A stretch of DNA of 64,000 nt. Source: Neelides folsomi. Taxonomy: Eukaryota; Arthropoda; Collembola; Neelipleona; Neelidae. The notes beneath the pieces were generated by a model. That model was not told the origin of the DNA. It worked only from the letters and a program-made list of their open reading frames with translations, and ran no database searches. Of the stretch, positions 12,865-25,690 are shown one piece after another. The position numbers and the translations under genes are program-made. The stretch spans positions 1 to 64,000 of the forward strand of contig JAQGBZ010000067.1 in NCBI GenBank assembly GCA_034687125.1. Reading direction: 5' to 3'. Within the stretch, counting starts at the first letter, position 1. Each line of letters starts with the position of its first letter.

Positions 12865-15765
12865 TTAGGTAATACGCATTTTATTGATTTTGCTTAAATA
12901 ATGTTCAAGTTTGTCTTCATTGTAATCTAAATCCACAATGATGGCTTGAGTGAGGTTAACCGGAGAGATAGCTTTCCCTAAAAAGTTTGAAACGAGCTTC
13001 TTAGCCGGAATTCCACCACCTTGAGCCAAAACTTCTTTCCGGTATTTTTCACCGTTAGTGGAAGAAAATGGATCACTGTTGAAATACTCTTGCCAAATCC
13101 AAGATGCGACGGCTCGGGACATCAAATAAGAATAATATTTAGCACCATATCCAACTAAATGTCCGAATCTCAAATGCCAAGCCTGAAATTATTTTAAAAT
13201 CATTAAATCACAAATAAATATTTGTTTATTACAGATGCTTTAGTCTCACAATCACTTTTGAGCCTTTGTGCTATTGCTATGTAGGTAAAATGTTTATAAT
13301 AATTTTAAGAAAACAAATTGATAATAATGAAACGAACCGTATTGTGGACGTATGGAAGACCATAAAATCTCGAATGAACCTTTTCCAAGATTTCAATTGT
13401 AGGAGACTCCAAAGGGAATTTTCCTGTGTGAAGACTTTGGTCGAGTGCAGCATAAAAATTTTGGGTTTGGATATCTGAAGAAGCAAACACGTGTTTGGCC
13501 AGTGAATATTTGAGACGAAGTTTTTCAGGCATTACTTCCCCAGTTTTATAATGACGAGCAAAAGTCGCTAAAACCTAATTAATGAAGATGTTATAGATCA
13601 ACATAGAAAGGAAACGACCAATCCAAATTATACAGATAGATAAACTTATAAAATTACCCTTGGGTCCGAAGCAAAGAACTCCATAAGAATTGAAGGAACT
13701 TCAGCAAAGTCAGTTGTGCATCTTGTCCCAGTCACATGTTGGTATTTGGTTCTAGCCATCATTGAATGAAGTGCGTGCCCCATTTCGTGAAACAAATTGT
13801 CAACCATCGATGGGCTCAATAATGAAGGATATAAATTGGTTGGAGTAGGAAAGTTGAGCATCAGAACGACAATTGGATTCTGTAAAGTCAATTAAAATTT
13901 GGAATTAGCTCACTTTATATTAAAAAAATAATCAAAAATTTTATCAAGTAAGAATATTGTTCTTACTTGATAAGTGCCATCCGAAAGTTCTTTTCCTCCT
14001 TGTATAGTAAAATGACAGTCTTGATGAGGCTTTCCTTCACGGTCGTAAAAATCACAATATATTTCACCAAGCTTCCCTTCAGCCTCATGAACAACTAATG
14101 GAGAGATTTAAAATTATTCAACTGTTATAAAAAAAGATTGACTATTATTATAAACTCAATTAAATTACCAGAAATTTTGTAAATATCGTTTGTCCATCCT
14201 TCGCCAGATTGAACATCTTCAGAAACGAGATTAATGTTGTATAAATGATTGCAGAGATTATTCAATCCCTCCATGCAAGCCCCAAGTGAAAAATATGGTA
14301 AAAAGTCGGAACGATCAATATTGAAAAGAGTTTTTTTCGCTTCAAAAGCGTAGTAAGGAGGATCCCACACTTGAACAGGCGATCCTTTAATTTGACTCAT
14401 CAATGAAAAATCTCTATCGGCTCGACATTGTAAACAATCTGCAAGGTTCTCCAAAAAGTTTGCGACTAGAGAAGGTGACTCAGCCAAACTTCCTTGAAGG
14501 GCTCTAAAATATACAAAATCAAAATTATCATTAAATCTTAAATGGATAGTCACTTTTAATTGAATTGACAATAGACAATGAATGAGTAAGTAATAAATTA
14601 CCTGTGAGCGTAAGATGGAAATCCGCAAACTTCAGCTAATTCATTTCTTGCAGTCAAGATATCTACCAAGAGTTCATCTTGTTTCTTATCCGGATGAAGA
14701 TAAAGACGATACGCAGCTTCGCGAGCAGCTTCAGAAGGTGCATCAGAAAAAAGTCCATTGATTAAGATTTTGTCATCACTCGTAGGGAAGCTAAAATTAA
14801 ATAATTCATACAATTAATATGTGTATTTAAATGGAAAATTGAATCAACTTGTTGCAAATTTGGAACTTACAAGGATCGAATATTTGCAGGTAATTTTTCT
14901 CGGTTAACAGACCGAGGTTGCATAGAGTTAAGAGCAAATCTTTGACCAGAATACAAAATGAGATCATTTAGATAAACAACCTTTGATCGCTTTTTTTCAT
15001 CTAAATGAATTCCACTTTGCTCGAAATCGAATAAGAAAAGTTTAGCCACATGTTCATCCACTGGAGTTGTTGGAAGAATATCTCTCTGCCTAGTAACGCT
15101 CTTCAATGCGTCGTATAATTCTCGATTGGTATTCAACCTTTGAATTAATAAAATTGTGCTAATGTTCAAACATAATAGGAGAGGAAATAAATCTCATTTA
15201 ACATTATCGTTCAATCTTAAAATTATTTTGTTTTTGAAAAAATACTTTTCAACAAGTCGACTTATTGACAAACAGGCGTCTTCAGCAGCCTGAGAGAATG
15301 AAGCTTTTGGATGGGCGACTCTGACAAATTCGGCCATATCAGCAACTTTGCATAACGAATTGGACAAATTGTCAAAAACTTCAACAAGTTTTCTTTTTCG
15401 ATTAGGAGAAATGCATTCATTGAGAAGTTCATCGCACTCTTGGATTGCATTTTCTTTCAAAAGATAAAATCCGTTGTGATCTCGAAGAGCAGGAATTCCA
15501 AATAACCCTTGCTGTAACCAAAATAAAACCATAAATTGTTAAATTCTTATGAATCAGCCTACTTACTATATAGTAAATACCAGAGGTGGATGAACTCTTG
15601 TTTTTAAACAAGAATTTTTAATTAATTAGTTAAATAACAATAACTTACCTTAACTTTGAATTCAAGTTTTTTAGAAGGCTTCGAGTTAAATGAATTTGCT
15701 AAAGGAGACCATGTTGTTAAATGTCGAGGTTTTATTAAACAATGATTACAGCAATGTCGAAACAT
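12865..15765 (-). CDS. MIPEP: Mitochondrial intermediate peptidase
   Basis: Nine exons (15765-15649, 15511-15246, 15137-14871, 14790-14602, 14503-14169, 14094-13967, 13879-13658, 13574-13338, 13182-12865) give 692 aa, close to human MIPEP (713 aa). The M3-family zinc site is HEMGH at residues 465-469. Around it is the conserved block ending [14 protein letters not shown], which carries the third zinc ligand Glu. Family blocks [26 protein letters not shown], and [14 protein letters not shown] are all present. The Arg/His-rich start (MFRHCCNH) fits a mitochondrial presequence. Known role: removal of an N-terminal octapeptide from matrix proteins after the first processing step. Intact. Confidence 0.95.
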
Positions 15766-16173
15766 CCTAATCATTAATAAATTCTTTAATTGCGATTTAT
15801 TTTAACTCTATAACTGATAAGTGTGATAAGATGCTCATTGAGAATTTCTCATGCGAATTCTCCAAAAGAAATTGCCAATATTGAGTTATTTAAACAAATC
15901 CCGCTAAAAGTGCCAAGTTTTAGTAACATACAAGATTTTTTGTTCCATTTATCCCTATGTTCAAGTGTTGGTATTCTTCGAACAAATTGTTTTCTTTTAA
16001 AATTAATTGTACGGCCGTTTGAAATAATGAACAAATGGCAATTTAAAAGAGCAATGCTACACATTACTTTATATACCTTTATGTAATTATGTAAATAATA
16101 TATTAAGGCATATAAGTAATAATAATCTTTATTCAATTTTATGTAAAAAAAATAATGAACAATAATTAAATAA
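15766..16173. other. Spacer between MIPEP and RBM17
   Basis: MIPEP 5' flank and RBM17 3' flank. Overlapping short ORFs on both strands look like chance reading frames in AT-rich DNA. Confidence 0.5.
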
Positions 16174-17983
16174 TTACAAAGTTAATTCAAGATTGGTGAA
16201 TTTTTCATATTCGTAAAATAGAGCTCTGACTTGACGTCCTCCAAAAAATCGTCCATTTAAATCAACAAGAGCTAAAATTAAAGAATAAATGTTTTCAATT
16301 CAATTTTATTTTAAAAAAAGTTGTAAACCATTTAATATTTCATGGATTTGGAAAAACAAATTGGCGAGTAAAAAATTTATTCAAGTACCTTTAACTGCAG
16401 ACTCAACCCTTTTAAATTCAACAAAGATTCTTATGGCGTCGTCGGACTCGAGATCTGGCATTTGATATATCGTGACATGGTTCACATCTCCATATTTCGT
16501 CTCGCATTCTTCTTTGACTTCTGGTTCCAAGTCATCGTCAACTTCCCCAGGTCCAACCATGTTCTAAGAATATACCAAATACACCAAAATAAATCTCCGT
16601 TGAAATATCAGTATTAGCTTTTCAGTTCTTTACATTAAAATATTATAATTATACTTAGGTGTTTTTATTACCTTTAGTAAAACAACTTTCGATGGATTTT
16701 TCAATAGTTCGGCGAGTGTTGGTTCAGATTCTTGTGACCCATTTGCTCCCATGTCAGTCTGTGAATCCTCTTCTTTTTTAATTTCCGGATTTTCTGTTTC
16801 AAACTCCACATCGTCGTTGTACGCTGCAAGAGAATTCGATAGAGAAAAACTTGCTTTGATTTCATTTTCATGAATAATTCTTCCCGTTCGGTGTGATGTT
16901 TTCTCAACCTTTTATTTTAAAAAAAGGGTATTAGAGAAACACTCAAAGTACAATGTATTCTATTACGATATTATGAATGTTCAAGAACAATAATGAGAAA
17001 TGGCATAAAGAAATTACCAAAAGAGCAGTTGACATTCCTTGTTCTTTCTTTCCAAGCCCTTGTCCCTCTTTGTAACCATATTTTGCCATGATTCTCGCAG
17101 CTGCAGACGAACCGCTTCCTCCAAGGGAAAATGCTGGTTTACGTGGCTTGGGTGCTTCTATCTCAAAATTTGACGATATTGTGGTTAATGATGGTGGTGG
17201 TGCAATTGCCACTCCGCCAGAAGCATTCTTGCCACTGCTAGGAATATTCGAGATAATTCCTTGTAGAGCATTTTCTTCCTCCCTAAAATAATCAAATCCA
17301 CTTTAATTTAACCATTCAATGTATTAATTGTATTTTTAATTTAATTCAAATAATATAATATAATAATATAATAATATAATATAATAATATACTCAATAAT
17401 ATCAAATAACTTACTTTTCTTCGTCTAACTTCCTTTTAGCTTCTTCTTCCTCAGCTTCTTTATCTCTCCGGTCCCTGAGTTCCTTCAAAGCTTTCTCATA
17501 GTCGTTCGGCCAAATAGGATCATACTCATTCGGAATTTGCCACTCAGGATCAACAGAGAGATATTTTGATAAAAGTTTGCTCTTTGAATATTTTTTCTCT
17601 TTCTTTCCTTTCGTCACCGTCGTGTACGGGATTATGAATGGAGTCAATCCAGTGCCGCCCAAGTTTCCGTCTTCGTCCTTCTTTCCGCCGATTTTGCCCT
17701 TGTTCAAGTCGATCACTGGATTAAGTCGAACATTGGCTTGTTTTCGAGCCAAGTCTCGTTTAGGCTATAAAATAAAAATAATATTTCAAATTCAATTAAA
17801 ACATTAAACAATAATTATACTTATAAGTATTAAAAAATATCTTCAATATGAAATTAATATTTTTACTTGTGTGACAGTGGCTTTCTTGAGAGCTTTGTGA
17901 TTTTGAAGATATTTGATCCCTGTGGCCCATCCTGATAAATTCTCCGATGTTTTCTTTTCATCAATATCGTCGTAAAGAGACAT
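16174..17983 (-). CDS. RBM17: Splicing factor SPF45 (RBM17)
   Basis: Six exons (17983-17867, 17764-17415, 17282-17018, 16908-16672, 16563-16389, 16271-16174) give 413 aa; human SPF45 has 401. In order: the MSLYDD start shared with the family, NPVIDLNKG and [13 protein letters not shown] boxes, a coiled Glu/Lys/Arg stretch, a G-patch ([19 protein letters not shown], about residues 210-235), and a C-terminal UHM-type RRM with [17 protein letters not shown] and the GRFFGGR loop. Known role: U2-associated factor in 3' splice-site choice and alternative splicing, binding ULM ligands such as SF3B1 and U2AF65. Intact and ordinary. Confidence 0.95.
17343..17395. repeat. AT-rich microsatellite in RBM17 intron
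   Basis: Irregular run of ATA/TAATA units inside the second RBM17 intron. Likely neutral slippage. Confidence 0.8.
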
Positions 17984-18415
17984 TTTATCGTTAATAACTC
18001 ACTCACTCCTTAATTTAATTAACAAGTAATTTTGCAGATTAATAAAAAGACAAAATATTAAATAACTTGTTTCAAAAATCCTTTTGCTTGACGCATACGA
18101 TAGAAATTGGCTTCTGAGGAATATGAGACTTTTCTTTTCACTACACTTCTTTCTTTGTATGCTGTATGAGTAATCCTGTGCTAAAATTCGGATTCCCGAG
18201 TTTTCCCCAAGAATCGATTTCTTCCCAGATTGGCAAGTTCCTATGTTTAGACTTCTCCCTCCGAAATTCGGTTTCCTGCTTTAGCTCTGAAGGGAGTGGC
18301 GAATAATTTCATTTTGAATATCAATCAAAAGTAATTTCATGTTCATTAACTTCATTGATTACAATTAAATCTCTATTTTCATTAACCTTTATTTAATTAT
18401 TTCAGAGATTTCAGA
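17984..18415. promoter_or_regulatory. Bidirectional promoter region RBM17 / V-ATPase e
   Basis: The two start codons point away from each other across about 430 nt. On the plus side an acceptor (ttatttcag, ending 18405) precedes the ATG closely, so the V-ATPase e gene has a 5'-untranslated exon here. No clear TATA box for either gene. Confidence 0.5.
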
Positions 18416-18994
18416 ATGGGTGCAGCATTTTTGCCTGTGGTTTTCTTCACGGGGCTTTTCGGTGGTATTGGTGTTGGTTTACCTTTCTTCATTCCCGAAA
18501 CTCCTAATAAAAAGTATACCATAAATAAACGTCGTTTCTACTATCTGTATTCCATATATGAATTCTAATCAGCTCCACATTTAAAGTAAAAGTTATAATA
18601 AATAATGTTATTGAAGGGTTCTTCAAGTCGTGTGCATGCTGACCGGAGCTTGCTGCTGGCTATTGTAATACTTTTTACATACAATTAAATAATTATATGC
18701 AATATGGTATGTATGTATTACTAATGCAGTAATTTAGTAAATAGTGATTAATTGATAATTTTTGCAGTTGGTTGACATGTTATATGGCCCAAATGAATCC
18801 ACTAATAGGGCCAATTCTACATCAACATACGGCTCTAGTAATGCAGCAAAATTGGGTTAGTGATATTTATTTTTGCCAGTGTTTATTACTCAATAATTCA
18901 ATTTTTATCAATTCTGGTTTTCTTCACACACTAAAAATGGTATTATAATAATTGCTTTCTTTTTTATTAGGGAAATGGACAATCGGTAAATTGA
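18416..18994 (+). CDS. ATP6V0E: V-type proton ATPase subunit e
   Basis: Four small exons (18416-18513, 18617-18664, 18768-18855, 18971-18994) give 85 aa, matching the family's roughly 80-90 aa. The MGA(A/S)F start, FFIPETPN turn, MLTGACCWLLF helix and YMAQMNPLIGP segment match the insect M9.7 subunits. Two hydrophobic helices are evident. Subunit e is part of the membrane V0 sector used for organelle acidification and epithelial proton transport. The last exon encodes only seven residues (GNGQSVN). It was preferred over read-through because the preceding GTTAGT is a good donor and the WGN junction matches fly proteins. Another V-ATPase gene (subunit C) lies at 53.6-55.7 kb. Confidence 0.85.
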
Positions 18995-19634
18995 ACATAA
19001 ACTTCAGTCAGTTTAACACAACTATGTACATTCTGATCATTTTTTCATTTCATTCTTGCGTTGTTTATAAACATAAATGTTTGTTTAAGTCTTTGGAATT
19101 AGTCTAAAATGAAGGTCATTTCTTTCAAATCTATTTATTATTGATTATCTTATTAGGGTAGATAATTATTTATTATTATACATGTAGTACAGTTAATATT
19201 TTCATGATATTTTCAATATTTAATCCTTACATTATCAATAGAGTGAATAGTGATATGTATAATTTTATAATATGAAGTACCTCCTATGCATCATATGTTT
19301 TCATGTATATTTATGACTACGAATATCATTAGATCAATTCTTGTTACTTATTCCATTATGTAAATGAATGTAATAACCTATATTGTATTCTCGATTAAAT
19401 AATAAATTATTGATCCTTTAAATCACATACGTTGTTATTATTACTGATATTAGAGCATTGATTATGAGAAGAATTAAAATGAAATAAAACAGCACTTTCT
19501 CTATTTGTCATCAACGAGTCCTTCCAAGAACAACAGGAGATCTGTATAATTACTAAAATACTTTTGACACTCGTGTATAAGGAAAGATAAAATAAAAGTA
19601 TTCGTATATCTAAATATCTACTGCATAATTCAAA
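18995..19634. other. Spacer, V-ATPase e 3' flank
   Basis: AT-rich 3' untranslated and intergenic DNA. No coding potential or repeats beyond AT runs. Confidence 0.5.
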
Positions 19635-21460
<1,826 letters not shown>

Positions 21461-22043
21461 CATTAATTTTTAAATACGAGATAATACGTATTATTATGTA
21501 CCATATGAGCCTTGTTCATAATTCACATATTAAAATAAAAAAGCTAAATAAATAAACTACACTTGTTATAAACTCAACCTTTTGTAAATTTTTATTAAAT
21601 ATAAAATTGGCACAAAATCAGTCAAAATTGGCGCATTAAATTATTGATTGACACTCAAGTGTTATGAATCAATAATATCCTTATTAATCCACAACGGATA
21701 ATTCTTGAATACCTAATCCCGCTGCTTAATTTTTACAATTCAAATTTATTGTTCAGTATTTCAATGTAAAGCTAAACATACTTGTTTTGGATGATCTATG
21801 AAATATTGAATAAATAGACAACCTGGAAAAGTCAATATTAATTCTCAACTCTATACATTATGCTCATTTAGAATGTATATCTTTTTATTAATAATAATAT
21901 AATAAAAATGTATTATTTTCTGATTTTGATAATGAACTTGATTTGAGCTTGGAAGAATGCAAATGTGGTATGATTTTGGAAATGGTTTGAAGTCCTTGAA
22001 TTGAACAGTTGAACAAGCAGAGAAAACAACGTCATTATTTCAT
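21461..22043. other. Spacer before Pro/Gln-rich gene
   Basis: AT-rich intergenic DNA. No gene or repeat recognised. Confidence 0.5.
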
Positions 22044-22050
22044 TTATAAA
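22044..22050 (+). promoter_or_regulatory. TATA box of Pro/Gln-rich gene
   Basis: TTATAAA lies 44 nt before the ATG at 22088, leaving a plausible short leader with a TCAG initiator near 22060. Confidence 0.6.
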
Positions 22051-22087
22051 CTCCCAATCTCAGGAGAATTTTATTCAATCTGAGAAG

Positions 22088-23495
22088 ATGAAGATCGTAT
22101 TAGCATTTGCAGTTTTGATCGCCGTTGCTGCGGCTGTAAGTTCAATTCAATAATTTGATCAAGATCTTAACCGAATTAATAATTTATTACTTTTCGATCA
22201 CAGAATTAAAGAAATGATGCAAAGAAATAAAATATAAATTATGTATATCTACCTGTACAATAATACATCAGAATTTATTTATGTATTTAATACTCAATTA
22301 TATCATCTTTTATATAGGCGCCGCCAAAAAAGGCTGGTGATCGCGGCCAAAGTCAAACTCAAGGTGAAGGCATGCCACTACCACCACCAACTGGAGCAAA
22401 AAAACCAGCAAAACCAGTGAAGGCCCAAAACTCCCAAGAAGGAAAGCCATCTGGTCAAACACAGGACGCTCAAACATCGGAAGGGAAACCAAATGCTCCT
22501 CCACCACTACCACCTAAGAAACCACAACCAATGAAGGAACAAAATACTCAAGGTGGAAAACCAAATAGTCAAGCTCCATTAGATGCTTCAGTACAGCCAA
22601 AGGAACCAATGAAAGGACAAGATGGAAAACCAAATGGTCAAACTCAAATGAGAGGACAATCCCAAGCTCAGGGTCAGGAAGGAAAACCAAATGGTCCACC
22701 ACCATCAATGGGAGGAAAGCGACCAGCTGAAAAAACACAAGGTGGAAAACCAAAACCAGAACCTCAACCCCAACCTCAACCCCAACCTCAGCAACAACAA
22801 CAACCCCAACCTCAGCCACAACCTCAACCACAACAAGATCTACAAAATCCATTAGGTCAAGGTGAAGAAGCAATGGAAGATGAGCCAGTTGATCTCGATA
22901 TTGAAGCAAGAGATGCCGAGTCTGATGCCGCACCCGTTGTTGGTTCAGATCCCGAAATTCTTCCAGCTCCAATTGCACCAAAACCAGAAGAGGCAAAACC
23001 ACCAAAAAAAAAACATACAAGACCAGGACAGGAGAATAAACCAAGACCTCCATTCACAGCTGAGCAACTTGCAGCCTTTGAAGCGTTTTTCAGTAAGCGA
23101 ATTTCAAATTATTTTGTAATAATTAATTAAAATATTTTTTAATTACTTATTTTTGAATGATTAATTACAATTGAGTTATTTTATATGAATTAGAAAACAC
23201 AAACTTTAAACGTGGACCCAACGGGAAATTGACTGCTCATATTCCACCTCAAAATGAAGATCCAGTCAAAAGACCACAAAGACCAAATAGAAGACCAGTT
23301 GCAACCGGAGATGCCAAGCCCAGTGAAAATCAAATGAATATTTTGCCATTTAATCCAGAAGACAAACCTGCACCTGCATCAGGAGCCCAAACTAGAAGTT
23401 TGACAGAGGAACAATATGAACTTCTCAATCAAAATGTTCAAGTTAATCATTTGGAAGATGGATCCACTGAGATTGTCTTTCCACAATGGGCTTAA
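22088..23495 (+). CDS. Secreted Pro/Gln/Lys-rich repeat protein
   Basis: Three exons (22088-22135, 22318-23092, 23194-23495) give 374 aa. Exon 1 encodes only the signal peptide (MKIVLAFAVLIAVAAA), a layout common in arthropod cuticle and secretory genes. The mature N-terminal half repeats a degenerate (Q/E)GGKPN-(G/S)Q unit about seven times and ends in a (PQ)n tract near 22770-22836. Then come an acidic segment, a KKKH basic patch and a conserved-looking C-terminal module (FTAEQLAAFEAFF ... FKRGPNGKLTAHIPP). No cysteines are apparent. Could be a cuticular, silk-like or mucous matrix protein; no known domain recognised. Confidence 0.8.
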
Positions 23496-24343
23496 ACTGT
23501 ACATCCATTTCTAATTTCTAATTAAGAATTTCTTTCTACAAACACCCTTAAACTCTTTCTGTAAATCTTTTCTCAACTTCATTTATTATTGGGAATTAAT
23601 ATGAACAATAATAATCGTATATCAATTATTACAATTGTACAGAATTGAATTATGCATTTACTTTTAAAAAATACTTATTATTTTAGTCTCTGCATGTTTT
23701 ACCCTTATTTCATATAAATCATCAGCAAAGAATATATTTTAGAACCCATTTAAAATAAAATAAACGATAAACATCAAAGTAATGCTGTCAGGATGCTTTA
23801 TGAAAAAAGTTTGGGGTAATAAGGAACAAACACACGAGTGATACAGATTAATTTTAAACCATTTAATATTTTATAATGCAAGCATTTCCCGTGAATGGGA
23901 TGGAGATCGCTGTCCAATTCACCCCGAACAAATCTACCAGCAACGTTTCTCTTTGTTAACATTCGAATTCGCTTTACTGATCTGATCTCTAATTCAAAAT
24001 GCTCATTGATTCATTGATTCTTATTTTTATAGGTAATACAAATCTAAATCATTTCTTAATTCACATTATCTTATCTTGAATTAAATAAAGATAAGCTTTA
24101 TCATTATCACATTTTATTTTTATCATTTAAGTATACATACTTCTTAAATGAATGCATTCTTCTTTATGTATGTTGTGAATAAAAAAATCTCCGTGAAGAA
24201 CAATAATATAAATAGCTCCACCTGGACTTTGATATAAAGAGGGAATGGTATTTACAAATTAAATTTCTGGAATGGTTATTATATTAAATATTCTTTAATA
24301 GCATTATTAACATTTACTAAGGGTCGATTTGGCTGCGAATATT
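23496..24343. other. Intergenic region
   Basis: 3' flank of the Pro/Gln-rich gene and AT-rich spacer; no gene seen. A somewhat GC-richer stretch near 23880-23960 has no ORF. Confidence 0.5.
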
Positions 24344-24351
24344 TATAAAAG
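24344..24351 (+). promoter_or_regulatory. TATA box of 57-aa peptide gene
   Basis: TATAAAAG lies 89 nt before the ATG at 24433; start of transcription would fall near 24375. Confidence 0.55.
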
Positions 24352-24432
24352 ATATTCAATTGTTAATGGTGTAATACTAACCCTAAATCATTTTTTGTTC
24401 GTGTCGCCGTCGTATGTGGCGTAATAAGTCTA

Positions 24433-24606
24433 ATGAGTGTTAAATCTAATTTGTTGGTACTGCTGGCCTCGATTATGTTTGGGTCCGAAGGTTCCTTCAA
24501 ATCCTCTCCGATTTCATTGGAAAACTTGATAAGAAACTATGAGAAAAGAGGAATATTTCATTCTCGATTTATTAAAACGTTATTTGCTATCCCGCAATAT
24601 CCATAA
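24433..24606 (+). CDS. Small secreted peptide precursor candidate, 57 aa
   Basis: A single-exon ORF of 57 aa begins with a good signal peptide (MSVKSNLLVLLASIMFGSEG). The remaining ~37 residues are SFKSSPISLENLIRNYE, a dibasic KR at residues 38-39, then a GIFHSRFIKTLFAIPQYP tail. No cysteines and no C-terminal Gly for amidation. The TATA box upstream, the signal peptide and the dibasic site together suggest a peptide hormone or antimicrobial-type precursor. A chance ORF is the main alternative; no family recognised. Confidence 0.45.
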   Translation: MSVKSNLLVLLASIMFGSEGSFKSSPISLENLIRNYEKRGIFHSRFIKTLFAIPQYP

Positions 24607-25690
24607 TGAGGTAACAATTAGCTTGGAAAGTAGAGACAGCAATTTGAATATCTATTTGTATTTTTATTTAAAACACAACCTACTACTAATATGATATAAT
24701 GTACATACTGTACACATACAAATTTGTCATATGATACGGAATCTACCAAGTAAAATTTTTAACTAACAAGTTGTATGTCCAAATATTACTCATTCCATTA
24801 CAACTCAAATATGATAATTCCTATTATAGAATTACATAACTATTCATATTATCAAAATTGTAGCACATTTACATTTTATTAATTAAGATATTGTCAAAAA
24901 TATAATTATGGATTTTTTCTGGGAGAATTTGTAAAGTTCAGAGTTGGAAAGAAAGACACGAGACAAAGAGACGAAATTGATTTGTCAGCTTTGATTCACG
25001 TCCCACTCCTCACCTCTGTCGCTCGACTTGGTTTAGCATTTACCTCCAATTGGAACCACCCATTTCGTCGTATGAAGTTTGAGGAATGGAGACTCAATGG
25101 CCAACTGTTCATTGATTCCCAACAATCGAACTTTGAATCTCAGTCCCTGTTTTCTCTCGAACCTTCAATTGATAAAGTGGAGTAGTGAAGATCCGCCCGT
25201 TCCTATGTGAGTTGAAGGGGGCAAATGGAGGAAGCGAACGACGACCTCAGCTTTAAAACTATCGAATGAGTCACACCAAGTCCAAGAATCCTCCACTACA
25301 CAAATATTCCTTGTCTCAAATGACACAAGTAATAATAATAATAGTAATGCCGAGTAATATACAACTTCCCATCCAATAGTAAACTTGGGTTAATATTAAA
25401 TGCAGTTTTCTATGTAATAAATGAAAAAGAAAACGTTATATCAGTAAATGTAAAAATCTCATTTATTTAAATCATTTAATTTAAAATTCAATTTAATAGT
25501 CATATGTATTTATGTTTTGAATTTTATGAAGTATTATTACATTGAATGCCACAAATAATTAGATTATATGTTTAAATTATTAAAATAAAATTTAATAAAT
25601 ATTTAAAAATTAAGCTCATGACCAATCTAATTTCACAAAAATATCAATTAACATTTAGATTTGTTCTCTTCACTCCTTTGTAATTTTTTC
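24607..25690. other. Intergenic region with a GC-richer patch
   Basis: AT-rich spacer. The 24960-25300 stretch is GC-richer and contains an ORF lacking a proper ATG context, which I could not link to any gene. Could be a regulatory region or a decayed exon. Confidence 0.4.

Noticed and set aside
22514-23053. Long minus-strand ORF of 179 aa
   Set aside because: Antisense shadow of the Pro/Gln-rich coding exon; Val/Leu composition is the mirror of its codons.
24982-25185. Plus-strand 67-codon ORF in a GC-richer patch
   Set aside because: No ATG at its start (begins TTG), no domain, no clear splice partner; kept only as a note in the intergenic entry.
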